A stretch of 64,000 nt of DNA from Bacteroidota bacterium. GTDB lineage: Bacteria; Bacteroidota; Bacteroidia; Chitinophagales; Chitinophagaceae. The stretch lies in assembly GCA_005882315.1 (NCBI GenBank), contig VBAR01000004.1:62001-126000 (forward strand). Direction: 5' to 3'. The position numbers and the translations under genes are program-made. Positions 16,431 to 25,010 of the stretch are shown here, piece by piece (the stretch's first letter is position 1; each line of letters opens with the position of its first letter). Under the pieces are notes generated by a model. It ran no database searches, was not told the origin of the DNA, and was given only the letters and a program-made list of their open reading frames with translations.

Positions 16431-17623
16431 TTTTCAAAATAACAAAAACTTCCGCCAACCCATTCCTTGTCCTTGTTATAACGAACACCGATCATTTTTC
16501 CTTTGCTCAATCTTGCAAGATTGTTGGCAGCAACAGGTCTTGCAGCACCATCTTTCCAGAAATAAAATAATCGGATCTCCGCTTTGGCCGGGATATCTGG
16601 TGTTTCAATTATATCAGCATACTTTACTTTTCGTTGCAGTATCCAATTCTCCGGGTCTTTTACATTATCAATATCGGTTTGTGTTACATCTATTACCACA
16701 CCTTGGCCTGCAAACGAGAACAACGGTTTTAAAACATAATTTTCGAGATCAGTAGGTATTTGTTTTATTTCATCCAGGAAAAATGTTTTTGGCACATAAG
16801 GATGATGTATAAAAGGTATTGTGTATTTGCTGATCTTATAAAACCAGTTGGGGTGCGGTATCCATTGCACATCCAATTCTTCAAATAAAATTTTTCCTTT
16901 CTCCTGCACTTCAGGTGTTTGTTGTTGCAGGTCATCAAATATTACACGATTATAAATTCGCCTGACCTGGGTTTTCTTCCCCTCATTCATGTAGAACAAT
17001 TTCTTCCCCTCTTTAATTAACTCTGTGAGGCAAACAGGTTTTATACCGAGATAATCCTGCGTACAATAAAAATCAATTCTTGTTTTTTGCTGGTGTGGAA
17101 AAATTTCAAGCAATATCACATTTTCAGGCTTCTCATCAGCTACGATAATATCTTTTAATAATTGCAGGTAACTTTCTTTTTCATGATCCCCGAGATAGCA
17201 ACTAAAATTATCCGGCACCGGAAAATGTTTTCTGAAAACTTCATCCAGCAATACTTCGTATGCAAACAGGGTAGGGAAGCCCTGCATTTCGATCAGTTGC
17301 GGTTCATATTCACCGGCCTCATTTATACAAATGCCAAAATCGAAAGCAATAAAATGCGAATGCCTGCTTTCGCCGGGCACATGAATATTTTTGGGGACCG
17401 CATTTTTAACCATTTCATTAAAACCAGGATCGGTGATAACGTCTACAATACTTTCACAGGCATCAAGCATTTTGGTGGTAAAATCTTTGGAAACAAAAAC
17501 CGGCGTTTCAGCTACACGGAATTCAATAGCACCCGGATGTACACTGTTCAGGTCACGGAGGAATGCCTCATACTTTTCTTTGTTGAAACTGCCATTGAAG
17601 CTGCCCCGTATTTCGGATACCAT
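16427..17623 (-). CDS. ATP-grasp-like protein of unknown function
   Basis: A 398-residue protein; the internal Met at 17621-17623 (MVSEIRGSFNG) is preferred to an upstream Met that would add an atypical basic tail. The C-terminal third shows ATP-grasp-like features: YVLKPLFSFAGQGVVIDV (nucleotide loop), ENWILQRKVKYA, then KAEIRLFYFW and NNLARLSKG. An acidic, FAFDFGICINEAGEYEPQLIEMQGFPTLFAYE segment in the first half suggests a substrate domain. The family resembles glutathione-synthetase-like ligases, but no substrate can be named. It is coupled to the CxxCH lipoprotein gene. Confidence 0.55.
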   Translation of the reverse strand: MVSEIRGSFNGSFNKEKYEAFLRDLNSVHPGAIEFRVAETPVFVSKDFTTKMLDACESIVDVITDPGFNEMVKNAVPKNIHVPGESRHSHFIAFDFGICINEAGEYEPQLIEMQGFPTLFAYEVLLDEVFRKHFPVPDNFSCYLGDHEKESYLQLLKDIIVADEKPENVILLEIFPHQQKTRIDFYCTQDYLGIKPVCLTELIKEGKKLFYMNEGKKTQVRRIYNRVIFDDLQQQTPEVQEKGKILFEELDVQWIPHPNWFYKISKYTIPFIHHPYVPKTFFLDEIKQIPTDLENYVLKPLFSFAGQGVVIDVTQTDIDNVKDPENWILQRKVKYADIIETPDIPAKAEIRLFYFWKDGAARPVAANNLARLSKGKMIGVRYNKDKEWVGGSFCYFEK

Positions 17624-17846
17624 GTATGTATTTTTATTAAATCGAAAGTTAGGAAATGAAATATTGGTAACCAAAATGAAGAGATTTCTGCTCAATTATC
17701 CTTTTTTTCAGGCATCAAAATAAACACCTGGTATTTGGCAGAAAGAACAGGCAAAACGGGAATTTATTCCGATATTGCGCCGCTTTACTGGGTAATTCTT
17801 TTTTATTTCCCCATTACAGAATTTATAAATACTTAAATAACCAAAA

Positions 17847-18791
17847 ATGAAAATGAACAAGTGGGTGCTGATGTTAGTGGCAATAGCCTTTACAGTTACA
17901 TCCTGCACGAACGCAGACAACAAAAATTTTTCAGTTACCAAAACCGGCCTGGGATATAAGATCTTTGCCAACGGTGGTAAAGACAGCTTGAAATCCGGAA
18001 CATTTGTACGTTTCCGCCTTGTACAGAAGATCGAGGATTCATTGCTTAATGTTCCTGATGAAACACCTGATCAGTTTGCAAAGATCGATTCAATAGCAAG
18101 AGATTTTGATATCTGGGAAATTGCAAACAAATTAGTTGTTGGTGATAGTGTTGTTTATCGTTTTCCGGTTGATACTATTCTCAGTAAAAGCCCCAATGCA
18201 CCTCCGGGTTCAATTCCAGCTTACCTGAAAAAAGGATCAAATTATTACCTGTATGTAAAAATATTAAAACGTTATGACTCTGTTCAAGTGGTGCAGGAGG
18301 AATACAGAACAGAAATGATGCGTATGCAGCAGTTAGTAACTGATAAGCGTAAAGCAGAGGTGGAGAAAATAGCAAAAGAAAAATTTGCAGGTGCTATAAA
18401 AACAGCAGGTGGCACTTATGTAAAAATTACAAAAGATGGTGATGGCCCTACCTGTGATAGCGGAAAAGTTGTGTCTATGAAATATGAAGGCCGTTATCCC
18501 GATGGCAGAGTATTTGACGGGAACATGAATAATAAAGATACTACACGTAACAGGCCACTGGATTTTAACCTGGCGCCGATGGGATTGATCCGTGGATGGT
18601 TTGAAGGATTGCAATTATTAAAGAAAGGTTCCAAAGCAAATTTCCTTGTGCCCTTTGACCAGGCTTATGGTACTTCAGGTTACCAGGACATTCCGCCTTT
18701 CACCAATCTATTATTTGAGGTGGAAGTGATAGATATAAAAAATGCACCGCCTGCGTCTGCATTCCCTCCTCCTCCTGTACAACAGAGATAA
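17847..18791 (+). CDS. FKBP-type peptidyl-prolyl isomerase, lipoprotein
   Basis: A 314-residue protein with a lipoprotein signal (VTSC, Cys ~20). The C-terminal FKBP domain is clear: VVSMKYEGRYPDGRVFDGN, LIRGWFEGLQLLKKGSKANFLVPFDQAYG and IPPFTNLLFEVEVIDI. The N-terminal ~150 residues form a second, FKBP-like but degenerate region (GTFVRFRLVQKIEDSLL, VVGDSVVYRFPVD), joined by a helical linker near 150-180. The enzyme catalyses proline isomerisation during folding of exported proteins. A strong terminator follows. Confidence 0.88.
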   Translation: MKMNKWVLMLVAIAFTVTSCTNADNKNFSVTKTGLGYKIFANGGKDSLKSGTFVRFRLVQKIEDSLLNVPDETPDQFAKIDSIARDFDIWEIANKLVVGDSVVYRFPVDTILSKSPNAPPGSIPAYLKKGSNYYLYVKILKRYDSVQVVQEEYRTEMMRMQQLVTDKRKAEVEKIAKEKFAGAIKTAGGTYVKITKDGDGPTCDSGKVVSMKYEGRYPDGRVFDGNMNNKDTTRNRPLDFNLAPMGLIRGWFEGLQLLKKGSKANFLVPFDQAYGTSGYQDIPPFTNLLFEVEVIDIKNAPPASAFPPPPVQQR

Positions 18792-18812
18792 ACCTTGCAC
18801 TTATAACATGAG

Positions 18813-18839
18813 AGGCTCCGCAATTTGCGGGGCCTTTTT
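18813..18839 (+). terminator. terminator of the FKBP gene
   Basis: AGGC-t-CCGCAA pairs with TTGCGG-g-GCCT around a short AT loop, followed by TTTTTA. It lies about 20 bases after the FKBP stop. Confidence 0.85.
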
Positions 18840-18896
18840 ATTTTCAATTAGTGTTGCGGATCTTACGGTAGTTATATGTTGCTTGCTGTCCTATTC

Positions 18897-18928
18897 AAAA
18901 AAAAAGCGGATGAACACTCATCCGCTTT
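18897..18928 (-). terminator. terminator of mdh
   Basis: AAAGCGGATGA (18903-18913) and TCATCCGCTTT (18918-18928) form a perfect 11-bp stem with a 4-base loop. On the minus strand it is followed by the T-run complementary to 18897-18905. Confidence 0.85.
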
Positions 18929-18948
18929 CAAAAGTTATAAAAAATATT

Positions 18949-19884
18949 TTACAAGCTTAGCGTATTCAAAACACTATTCATATTTCTTACTGCTTCTGCG
19001 CTTTTATTAAATGCGGCCTGTTCTTCTTCATTCAGTTTATAGTCAACAATTTTTTCCCAGCCATTTCTACCAATTACAACAGGTACGCCAAGACAAATAT
19101 CTTTTTGTCCGTATTCTCCATCCAACGCTACACAGCAGGGAACAATTCTTTTTTCGTCACGTAAAATACTTTCTACTAAAAAACCGCCAGTTGCACCCGG
19201 TGCATACCAGGCTGATGTGCCCAATAATCCTGTCAGCGTAGCACCACCCACCATTGTATCAGCAGCTACTTTTTTCAAAGCATCTGCATCAAGGAAATTA
19301 CTCACCGGTATTCCCATATAAGTAGCCAACCTTGTTAAAGGGATCATTGTAGTGTCGCCATGACCGCCAATTACATTTGCATTCAGATCGTTTGGTGAAC
19401 ATTTCATGGCGGTGCTTAAGAAATAACGGAATCTTGCACTGTCCAATGCGCCACCCATTCCAATAATACGGTTTTTAGGAAGTCCTGTAGCTTTTAATGC
19501 GAGATAGGTCATCGTATCCATCGGGTTGCTGATGACGATGATGATTGCATTCGGTGAATTCTTCAGAATATTTTCTGCAACCGTTTTTACAATACCTGCA
19601 TTAATGCCGATCAATTCTTCTCGTGTCATACCCGGTTTACGTGGAATACCGGAAGTAATAACGGCCACATCGCTGCCGGCAGTTTTTGCATAATCATTAG
19701 TACTGCCAATGATCTTTGTATCGAAACCTTCGATCTGTGCTGTTTGCATCAGGTCCATGGCCTTACCTTCAGCCACACCTTCTTTAATATCTACCAGCAC
19801 CAGCTCACTGCATAATTGTTTACGGGCAATATTATCGGCAGTTGTTGCGCCTACTGCGCCTGCACCTACTACGGTTACTTTCAT
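18949..19884 (-). CDS. mdh: malate dehydrogenase
   Basis: The start at 19884 (MKVTVVGAGAVG) gives 311 residues, the normal length; an upstream Met at 19974 adds 30 atypical residues. The NAD-binding glycine loop GAGAVGAT is at residues 7-14. The loop residues ITSGIPRKPGMTREELIGIN place the substrate arginines (PRKPGM), and the catalytic His is in GGHGDTTMIP. It belongs to the LDH-like MDH group that interconverts malate and oxaloacetate. A TATCTTTG box on the minus strand (19923-19930) is a candidate promoter. Confidence 0.95.
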   Translation of the reverse strand: MKVTVVGAGAVGATTADNIARKQLCSELVLVDIKEGVAEGKAMDLMQTAQIEGFDTKIIGSTNDYAKTAGSDVAVITSGIPRKPGMTREELIGINAGIVKTVAENILKNSPNAIIIVISNPMDTMTYLALKATGLPKNRIIGMGGALDSARFRYFLSTAMKCSPNDLNANVIGGHGDTTMIPLTRLATYMGIPVSNFLDADALKKVAADTMVGGATLTGLLGTSAWYAPGATGGFLVESILRDEKRIVPCCVALDGEYGQKDICLGVPVVIGRNGWEKIVDYKLNEEEQAAFNKSAEAVRNMNSVLNTLSL

Positions 19885-19982
19885 CAGAGAATTTTTATTA
19901 TTGAGTAAATTATTTGAGGGGGCAAAGATAATGGTTGGGCAGCTTTTCGTAGGGTGAGATTTTTGGGTATTCAACCTGCTGA

Positions 19983-20012
19983 AGTGCTGCTATTAGACTT
20001 CTGTTGCGACGC
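19983..20012 (+). repeat. dispersed ~30-bp repeat, copy 2
   Basis: This copy matches 8405-8434 at 24 of 30 bases (core TGTTGCGACGC). It lies in the 226-base spacer upstream of mdh; nothing else coding is seen there. Confidence 0.55.
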
Positions 20013-20110
20013 TCCGTTCAGGGTTCTGTAATTCTATTTGGCATTCTTCACACATCACTATCGTATTCGTCTGATAGGATAGCAGAAAAACCTTTGTTGA
20101 CTACAGTAGT

Positions 20111-20803
20111 TTATTTGCAGTTTTTTTCAAACTGTTCAATTGCTAGCGCATAACCGGAAATTTGGGAAGTCTTGAATGACTCGCAGGCCTTTTGATTATC
20201 GCCAGCGGAAAGCCAGCATAACCCAATCATATAGTGACTTTCAGGCACGTTGAATCCTTTGGAAATACAGTCCATGAAATATCTATACGCCTTTTTTATC
20301 TTTCCTGTTTTATAATACACTAATCCTGCCATATAAAAGATTTCTGAAAATGAGATATCAAATTTACCATCCATACCAAGTAACTCCTTTCCTCCCTGAG
20401 TATATTCCATGATTAATTGTGATTTCGATGTATCGTTGGGGTTATAGCCTTTTGTTTTCATTGCGTCGTTAAAATAATCAATTGCTTCATCAAACTTTTC
20501 TTGTCGGTATTTGCACAAACCGAGATTATAAAAAGCCAATGTATTATTTGGATCAAAGACAAGAAGTTGTTCGTAGACTATTATAGCAGAGTCGTCTTTA
20601 TTGAGTTTTGTGTAACAGTGAGCCTTTTCCGAGTAAGCTTCTGCGAGATATTTCTTTTTAGAAAGAGCTTTATTTAAGAAATTTATAGCTTCTCTATAAT
20701 CTTCTTTTTCAATCGCGGTGTCCGCTTTTTGTAAATAGTCACCGAAGGAGGTACAAGAGTATAGGAATATAGTAAAAAGTATATTAGAAATATTATGTCT
20801 CAT
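20111..20803 (-). CDS. TPR-repeat lipoprotein
   Basis: From the Met at 20801-20803 the protein has 230 residues: a lipoprotein signal (IFLYSC, Cys ~17) followed by tetratricopeptide repeats. Repeats can be read at ~24-57 (ADTAIEKEDYREAINFLNKAL), ~58-91, ~92-125 (AFYNLGLCKYRQEKFDEAID), ~153-186 (FYMAGLVYYKTGKIKKAYRYF) and ~188-220 (MIGLCWLSAGDNQKACESF). TPRs mediate protein-protein contacts. The partner is unknown. The gene is monocistronic and divergent from the YjbR-like gene. Confidence 0.8.
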   Translation of the reverse strand: MRHNISNILFTIFLYSCTSFGDYLQKADTAIEKEDYREAINFLNKALSKKKYLAEAYSEKAHCYTKLNKDDSAIIVYEQLLVFDPNNTLAFYNLGLCKYRQEKFDEAIDYFNDAMKTKGYNPNDTSKSQLIMEYTQGGKELLGMDGKFDISFSEIFYMAGLVYYKTGKIKKAYRYFMDCISKGFNVPESHYMIGLCWLSAGDNQKACESFKTSQISGYALAIEQFEKNCK

Positions 20804-20832
20804 AACTATTGAAGCCAACATTTGCCTTATTC

Positions 20833-20861
20833 TCTGGTAAAGATTTCTTCTGATAATCAAT
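20833..20861 (+). repeat. dispersed ~29-bp repeat, copy 1
   Basis: This segment matches 59180-59208 at 26 of 29 bases (shared core ATTTCTTCTGA). It lies in the divergent spacer between the TPR and YjbR-like genes, and its flanks CTGGTA and TACCAG are complementary. Confidence 0.6.
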
Positions 20862-20950
20862 TAAATTTTATACCAGATTATTTTCTAAATTTAAAAAACA
20901 TTTTTAATGTTTACCGAAGTATTTATCTTAAAACCTGGCAAGGCATATTA

Positions 20951-21328
20951 ATGAATCGGGAAAATATAAAATACGATCCTGCAGATTTTGAACCTATTAA
21001 AAGGATCGCTTTATTATTTCCGGGAGCAGAGGAAAGTGTATCTCATGAAAATACTCCATCAATAAAAGTAAGAGGTAAACTCATGTGCAGGTTACATGAC
21101 AACGGCGAATTCATTCCTATTCATCTTGATTTTGAAAAAAGAGATGAATACTTAATACGCTATCCTGAAATTTTTCTTTTGCCGGATCACTTTAAAGCAT
21201 ATCCCTATATCTGCATGTGGATCCACCAATACAATATGAAATTGTTGAAAGAGATACTTGAATTAAGCTGGAGAGGGCTGGCATCTAAAAAGCAGATCAA
21301 AGAATGGGAAGCTATGAATCTTCCTTGA
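20951..21328 (+). CDS. YjbR/MmcQ-like protein
   Basis: Starting at the Met at 20951 (MNRENIKYDPADF) the protein has 125 residues. It matches the YjbR/MmcQ fold in pattern: an N-terminal helix with IALLFPGAEESVSHENTPSIKVRGKLMCRL, a central strand segment PIHLDFEKRDEYLIRYPEIFLLPDHFKAYPYICMWI, and a helical end with LLKEILELSWRGLASKKQ. The family has a CyaY-like fold and includes proposed DNA-binding members, but its role is not settled. The upstream Met at 20822 lies within the repeat and was rejected. Confidence 0.7.
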   Translation: MNRENIKYDPADFEPIKRIALLFPGAEESVSHENTPSIKVRGKLMCRLHDNGEFIPIHLDFEKRDEYLIRYPEIFLLPDHFKAYPYICMWIHQYNMKLLKEILELSWRGLASKKQIKEWEAMNLP

Positions 21329-21355
21329 AAAATTGAACTTCACAGTGATTCAATT

Positions 21356-21859
21356 TTATTTATCAATCCCAAACTTCTCCGCCACTTTATCCATCGGCAA
21401 TCCGCCTTCAAATACAGAGATCAGTTGTCCTTTCTTATCATAAAAAGCCAGGAATGGAAGATTGCGAATATTATAAAAAGGAGGGAGGATAAAGTTGATG
21501 TCTTTGCCGACTACAATATTCTCAAAGCGATTTAGCTGAAAATCAGCATAAAATTTTTTCATCTCATCAAACGGTTGAAAAGTTGCCATTACGATCTGAA
21601 CTTTTTTAAACTTATCAATATTCTTTATCAACTCCTCAGTTTCATGTTTGCAATGGTCACAGTCCGGACTGAACAACATTATCAATAAAGGTTTTTTCTT
21701 TTCGAGATCTGCTTTTGTAAAATAAGTGGCACTGTCAGTAAGTAATAATTTAAAAGGAGGTGGGGTCGGAAATCTTTTATAAGGCGGCTGTATGGAATCT
21801 GTTTGACCATTTACATTAAATGTTATCAGAAGGGCAACAGCAATGGTAAGGAATTTCAT
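21356..21859 (-). CDS. exported thioredoxin-fold protein (CDHC motif)
   Basis: From the Met at 21857-21859 the product has 167 residues with a signal peptide (residues 1-19, NVNGQ). KPLLIMLFSPDCDHCKHETEEL (residues ~56-77) carries a CDHC redox motif instead of CGPC, and NLPFLAFYDKKGQLISVFEGG is the cis-Pro region. It resembles the TlpA/thiol-oxidoreductase-like proteins of Bacteroidota. It is convergent with the YjbR-like gene; no operon partner is seen. Confidence 0.78.
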   Translation of the reverse strand: MKFLTIAVALLITFNVNGQTDSIQPPYKRFPTPPPFKLLLTDSATYFTKADLEKKKPLLIMLFSPDCDHCKHETEELIKNIDKFKKVQIVMATFQPFDEMKKFYADFQLNRFENIVVGKDINFILPPFYNIRNLPFLAFYDKKGQLISVFEGGLPMDKVAEKFGIDK

Positions 21860-21969
21860 TATCGGGTATTTGAACTGCAAAAATAACTGATTGATTTTTC
21901 TGCTGTTCATAATTTTCTTTTCGGCATAGCTTATGTTTAGTTAAATTGCCCGGTTCAAATTTTTAAATT

Positions 21970-23013
21970 ATGCATATAGATTCAGATATTAAGCTGGGTT
22001 TTAAAGATGTGATGTTAAGACCTAAACGCTCCACACTTAGTTCCCGTTCCGAAGTTTCGCTGAACCGTAAGTTTAAATTCCTGCATGGCGGTAAAGATTG
22101 GGAAGGGATCCCAATCATGGCAGCCAATATGGATACGGTAGGAACCATGGAAATGGCTAAAGCACTTGCAACTCATAAAATGTTTACAACAATACATAAG
22201 CATTATACTGCTGCACAATGGAAAGCATTTATGAAAAATGATGGAAAGAAGATCGCTGAGCATATTGCCATAAGCACCGGCACCAGTGATGCAGATGCAA
22301 GGAAGTTGGGTACAATTTTAAAAGAGAATACAGCGTTACGATTTATTTGTATCGATGTAGCTAATGGTTATTCAGAGAAATTTGTATCGTTTGTTGCTGC
22401 GACAAGAAAAAAATATCCCGGCAAAGTAATTATTGCGGGCAATGTGGTTACGGGTGAAATGGTAGAAGAATTATTGCTGGCAGGTGCGGATATAATTAAA
22501 GTAGGAATTGGTCCGGGTTCAGTATGTACAACAAGGGTAAAAACTGGAGTAGGCTATCCGCAGTTATCTGCTATCATTGAATGTTCCGACGCCGCACACG
22601 GATTAGGCGGACAAATAATTTCTGATGGTGGTTGTAAAGTCCCCGGTGATGTAGTAAAAGCATTTGGCGGTGGCGCTGATTTTGTAATGCTTGGCGGTAT
22701 GCTTGCAGGTCATGAAGAAAGTGGTGGAGAGCTTTTGGAAAAAGAAGATGGTACTAAGGTTAAACTTTTCTATGGCATGAGTTCTGAAACAGCCATGAAT
22801 AAATATTCCGGTGGTGTAGCTGATTACCGTGCATCAGAAGGCAAGACAACAGAAATACCTTATCGTGGAAATGTATCTGATACCGTTCAGGATATTCTCG
22901 GTGGGCTTCGTTCTGCCTGCACGTATGTAGGTGCAAAGGTTTTAAAGGAACTTACAAAACGTACTACATTTATCCGTGTAGAGGAACAGCATAACGAATG
23001 GTTCTCGGAGTAA
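21970..23013 (+). CDS. guaC: GMP reductase
   Basis: A 347-residue protein, the same length as the enterobacterial enzyme. It reduces GMP to IMP with NADPH in purine salvage. Visible: [24 protein letters not shown] at the N-terminus, the catalytic loop [11 protein letters not shown] (Cys ~186), [25 protein letters not shown] and [11 protein letters not shown]. The shorter length and lack of CBS domains separate it from IMP dehydrogenase. It converges with proC, 2 bases between stops. Confidence 0.95.
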   Translation: MHIDSDIKLGFKDVMLRPKRSTLSSRSEVSLNRKFKFLHGGKDWEGIPIMAANMDTVGTMEMAKALATHKMFTTIHKHYTAAQWKAFMKNDGKKIAEHIAISTGTSDADARKLGTILKENTALRFICIDVANGYSEKFVSFVAATRKKYPGKVIIAGNVVTGEMVEELLLAGADIIKVGIGPGSVCTTRVKTGVGYPQLSAIIECSDAAHGLGGQIISDGGCKVPGDVVKAFGGGADFVMLGGMLAGHEESGGELLEKEDGTKVKLFYGMSSETAMNKYSGGVADYRASEGKTTEIPYRGNVSDTVQDILGGLRSACTYVGAKVLKELTKRTTFIRVEEQHNEWFSE

Positions 23014-23015
23014 GA

Positions 23016-23813
23016 TCAGGGCTGTTGAATTTTTTTAAAACTCGCCACTACACCACGGATCAATGATGAACTGAATCCCTGGTGTTCCATTTCATTTAAT
23101 CCTGCGATGGTGCAACCTTTTGGGGTCGTTACTTTATCGATCTCCTGTTCAGGATGTGTATTCTTTTGTAGCAATAGATCCGCAGCGCCTTTTACTGTTT
23201 GTGCAGCGATCAATGTTGCCGTTGCTGCATCAAAACCAATTTCAATACCGCCTTGGATGTTTGCCCGGATATAACGCATTGCATATGCAGTGCCGCAAGC
23301 TCCTAACACAGTGGCGGCATCCATCAATTTTTCATCGATTATCACCGTTCTTCCCAATACATCAAACAATTGCTGCACATAACTGATCTGTGATGGACTT
23401 GCGCCATTATGTGCTATGCAGGTCATGCTTTGCTGAATAGCGATGGCAGTATTCGGCATAGCACGGATAATAGGAACAGGTTTGCCAATTGCTTTTTGCA
23501 TTTCATCAATCCACACACCGGTGATGACAGATACAATAACATGCTTCTTTGGATCTAAAACAGGTTTTATTTCTTTAATAATATCTGCATAATTATAAGG
23601 CTTAACTGCAAGAATGATGATCTCACTATCTTTTACAGCTTTCTTGTTATTACTATGAACCATACAACCTCTTTCGGCAAAGCGGCTTAATACAGAAATA
23701 TTCCTGCGGGTAATGCTTAGTTCAACAGGGCGGCTGAATTCACTCATGATCAAACCATCTGCTATCGATGCTCCAAGATTTCCGCCACCAATGATTGCAA
23801 TTTTCTTTGACAT
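23016..23813 (-). CDS. proC: pyrroline-5-carboxylate reductase
   Basis: A 265-residue protein with the NAD(P) motif IAIIGGGNLGASIADGL (residues ~5-21), AVKPYNYADIIKEI, the RAMPNTAIAIQQSMT segment and the C-terminal dimerisation/active region DAATVLGACGTAYAM, ending with VTTPKGCTIAGLNEMEHQG. It performs the last step of proline synthesis. It follows hldD on the same strand, but a terminator hairpin (23838-23866) separates them. Confidence 0.94.
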   Translation of the reverse strand: MSKKIAIIGGGNLGASIADGLIMSEFSRPVELSITRRNISVLSRFAERGCMVHSNNKKAVKDSEIIILAVKPYNYADIIKEIKPVLDPKKHVIVSVITGVWIDEMQKAIGKPVPIIRAMPNTAIAIQQSMTCIAHNGASPSQISYVQQLFDVLGRTVIIDEKLMDAATVLGACGTAYAMRYIRANIQGGIEIGFDAATATLIAAQTVKGAADLLLQKNTHPEQEIDKVTTPKGCTIAGLNEMEHQGFSSSLIRGVVASFKKIQQP

Positions 23814-23828
23814 AACTTTCGTTTAATA

Positions 23829-23866
23829 AAATAAAAATGCCACACGAAGAATTAACTTCTGTGGCA
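23829..23866 (-). terminator. terminator between hldD and proC
   Basis: TGCCACA-c-GAAG (23838-23849) pairs with CTTCTGTGGCA (23856-23866) with one bulged C. Downstream on the minus strand is a T-rich tract (A-rich at 23825-23837). It lies only 15 bases before the proC start. Confidence 0.7.
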
Positions 23867-23933
23867 GGCAACAACTGTGTAAAAATAGGATGAATTATTG
23901 AAACAGTAGCACATCTTCATTTATTGGAGTAAT

Positions 23934-23979
23934 AGCCCCCCTTTAGAGGCCTGCCTGCCGGTAGGCAGGGTTGGGGGCT
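23934..23979. repeat. nested palindromic repeat at the hldD stop
   Basis: Outer arms AGCCCCC (23934-23940) and GGGGGCT (23973-23979) enclose CCTGCCT/AGGCAGG (23950-23956, 23963-23969). Read on the minus strand it is a CCCCAACCC...CTAAAGGGGGG element, like that at 51114-51137, interrupted by the GC-rich palindrome. The hldD TGA stop overlaps its edge. Confidence 0.7.
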
Positions 23980-25010
23980 CAGTAAATTTTTCCAGTGAGC
24001 AGGAAGTTATTTACGTATTCCTTTACTCCATCTTCAAGCGAATAAAACGAAGCATTGTATCCTGCGTTCTTCAACTTGTTCATATCAGCTTCAGTAAAGT
24101 ACTGGTATTTATCACGGATATCAGCCGGTGTATCGATATACTCGATCAACGGTTCTTTTTCTAATGCTGAATAAATGGATCTGATCAGGTCATTAAACGT
24201 TCTTGCCTTTCCTGTGCCTAAATTATATAACCCATTTGCCGGTTGATTTTGCCCGTCCGTACCGTCACGGGCGGACATCAGCCAGAAACAGACAGCTACC
24301 ACATCTTTTACATAAATAAAATCACGAAGTTGTTCACCATCTTTAAAACCTTCTTTATGTGATTTGAAAAGTTTTACTTTTCCTGACTTCGTTATCTGGT
24401 TATAGGCATGAAAAATAACACTGGCCATCCTTGCTTTGTGATATTCATTGGGCCCATAAACATTGAAAAATTTTAACCCATACCAATGTGGAGGCTCATG
24501 TTTTTCACTTTTCACTTTTGACTTTTCACCTTGCTTCAATGCCCACTTGTCGAACTCATTTTTTGAAACGCCATAAGGATTTAAGGGCTCAAGTTTATCC
24601 AGTATGTCATGGTCATCTTTGTATCCATGTTCACCACCACCATAAGTAGCAGCTGAAGATGCATAAACAAGAGGAATGTTTTTCTCTGTGCAGTAATTCC
24701 AGATTTGTTTTGAATATTCAACATTCAGTTCTTCATGAATTGAATAATCAAACTCTGTGGTATCGGTTCTGGCACCTAAATGAAAAATAAAATCAATTGA
24801 TGGATTGTTTTTATTCAACCAGTCAAACAACTCAACTCTTTCAATTTTTACAGTAAACTTTTTTGAATGATAGTTAACTTTTTTTTCTGCTTCGCTGAAA
24901 TCATCGACGATGATAAGATTTTCATATCCTTGCTCATTAAGATATCCAACCATATAGCTGCCTATAAAACCTGCAGCGCCAGTAACTATTATCTGTGAAT
25001 CCTTATTCAT
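23979..25010 (-). CDS. hldD: ADP-L-glycero-D-manno-heptose 6-epimerase with two extra in-frame segments
   Basis: A 343-residue extended SDR enzyme that makes the L-glycero-heptose precursor of LPS inner core. Visible: TGAAGFIGSYM (NADP loop, residues 10-20), SSAATYG, YGVSK (Tyr 146, Lys 150), FFNVYGPNEYHK and YNLGTGKARTF. The length exceeds the usual ~310-330. Two segments look inserted relative to the family: GEKSKVKSEKHE (~161-172), encoded by 7-bp repeats, and ARDGTDGQNQPANG (~247-260), encoded by a GC-rich palindrome. The start overlaps the purL stop by one base (TAATG), so translation is coupled. Confidence 0.92.
   Translation of the reverse strand: MNKDSQIIVTGAAGFIGSYMVGYLNEQGYENLIIVDDFSEAEKKVNYHSKKFTVKIERVELFDWLNKNNPSIDFIFHLGARTDTTEFDYSIHEELNVEYSKQIWNYCTEKNIPLVYASSAATYGGGEHGYKDDHDILDKLEPLNPYGVSKNEFDKWALKQGEKSKVKSEKHEPPHWYGLKFFNVYGPNEYHKARMASVIFHAYNQITKSGKVKLFKSHKEGFKDGEQLRDFIYVKDVVAVCFWLMSARDGTDGQNQPANGLYNLGTGKARTFNDLIRSIYSALEKEPLIEYIDTPADIRDKYQYFTEADMNKLKNAGYNASFYSLEDGVKEYVNNFLLTGKIY
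24251..24276. repeat. GC-rich palindrome inside hldD
   Basis: GCCCGTCCGT (24251-24260) and ACGGGCGGAC (24267-24276) are inverted arms with 8 of 10 complementary positions and a 6-base centre. It encodes part of the extra ARDGTDGQ stretch of HldD and is much more GC-rich than the gene around it. Confidence 0.65.
24501..24529. repeat. 7-bp tandem repeats inside hldD
   Basis: On the minus strand four consecutive 7-mers read GTGAAAA, GTCAAAA, GTGAAAA, GTGAAAA. They lie in the hldD reading frame and encode GEKSKVKSEK. Confidence 0.75.

Noticed and set aside
17708-17971. 87-residue minus-strand frame
   Set aside because: It overlaps the FKBP start and the divergent spacer, has no family resemblance, and is better explained as chance.
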